Shown here piece by piece: positions 5,365 to 5,541 of a stretch of DNA of 5,541 bases. Position numbers and translations under genes: made by a program. This stretch comes from Vibrio madracius (GTDB lineage: Bacteria; Pseudomonadota; Gammaproteobacteria; Enterobacterales; Vibrionaceae), in contig ASHK01001012.1 in assembly GCA_000695745.1 (NCBI GenBank), positions 4,720-10,260 of the forward strand. The letters are read 5' to 3'. The notes below the pieces were generated by a model. The model was not told where the DNA came from, did no database searches, and saw only the letters and a list, made by a program, of their open reading frames with translations. Every line of letters starts with the position of its first letter. The first letter of the stretch is position 1.

Positions 5365-5541
5365 TTAACGCTGTCATAACGGGTTGGCAATAGATTTTAC
5401 TGACAGGCTATAAACTTGTTTTTGAACGTTTATTCCTTAAAGTGGCAATTTTGTGGTTTTAAATGTCGATTTGCTGCTTGAGAAGTGATTTGTGCTGCTG
5501 GCTGCTTTTATAAAATATAGCGAAATGTACTTATTGATTTT

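Larger units (their letters stand above)
5134..5541. other. 408-base AT-rich region upstream of the transporter, no gene seen
   Basis: No credible coding frame or RNA gene is visible. The left part (5134-5210) holds the transporter ribosome-binding site and candidate promoter, and the TCAGAT-like motifs extend to 5364. From 5365 to the edge I see only AT-rich sequence with a few GCTG-rich words near 5470-5506. It may be the divergent promoter region of a gene beyond the window. Confidence 0.5.

Noticed and set aside
5478..5514. TTGAGA and TATAAA as a promoter for a gene beyond the right edge
   Set aside because: The spacer is 25 bases, too long for a sigma-70 promoter, and no downstream gene is visible.

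Overview
The window looks like chromosomal core-genome DNA from a Vibrio, probably a Harveyi-clade relative such as V. parahaemolyticus or V. alginolyticus. This is inferred from protein wording, base composition and gene order; no search was run. The gene order holB (3' tail) - ycfH - ptsG on the + strand matches the tmk-holB-ycfH-ptsG neighbourhood known from E. coli and other gammaproteobacteria.

Layout. Positions 1-96 hold a probable 3' end of holB (DNA polymerase III delta' subunit). Next comes ycfH, a TatD-family metal-dependent hydrolase (108-874), followed by a terminator hairpin. About 450 bases of AT-rich regulatory DNA then lead to ptsG (1329-2759), the glucose-specific PTS enzyme IICB, which ends at a strong terminator. 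A small exported, probably outer-membrane beta-barrel protein follows (2968-3506). A bidirectional terminator (3516-3547) separates it from a convergent minus-strand pair: an NSS-family sodium-dependent amino-acid transporter (5133-3665) and a 30-residue MetS-type small subunit (3663-3571). The last 400 bases carry the transporter promoter region and a spaced inverted motif, with no gene seen.

The main observation is that every recognisable gene longer than 100 bases is broken by a small indel as read. ycfH, the barrel gene and the transporter each lack one base near their 3' ends. ptsG lacks four bases (or one) near its start and has one extra base near its end, and the holB tail also seems to lack a base. 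Most lie at short homopolymers, and undoing them restores proteins of expected length and ending (255, 477, 179 and 489 residues). Single-molecule sequencing error or a poorly polished assembly is therefore a simpler explanation than five independent pseudogenes. Gene coordinates below are for the restored genes, and each entry says where the reading breaks.

Functionally, ptsG imports and phosphorylates glucose, and the NSS/MetS pair probably imports a neutral amino acid such as methionine or alanine. ycfH and holB are housekeeping genes. I saw no mobile element, CRISPR array, tRNA or rRNA, and no convincing undescribed multi-gene system. The less explained parts are the structured ptsG leader, the repeated TCAGAT motif upstream of the transporter, and the orphan barrel protein.
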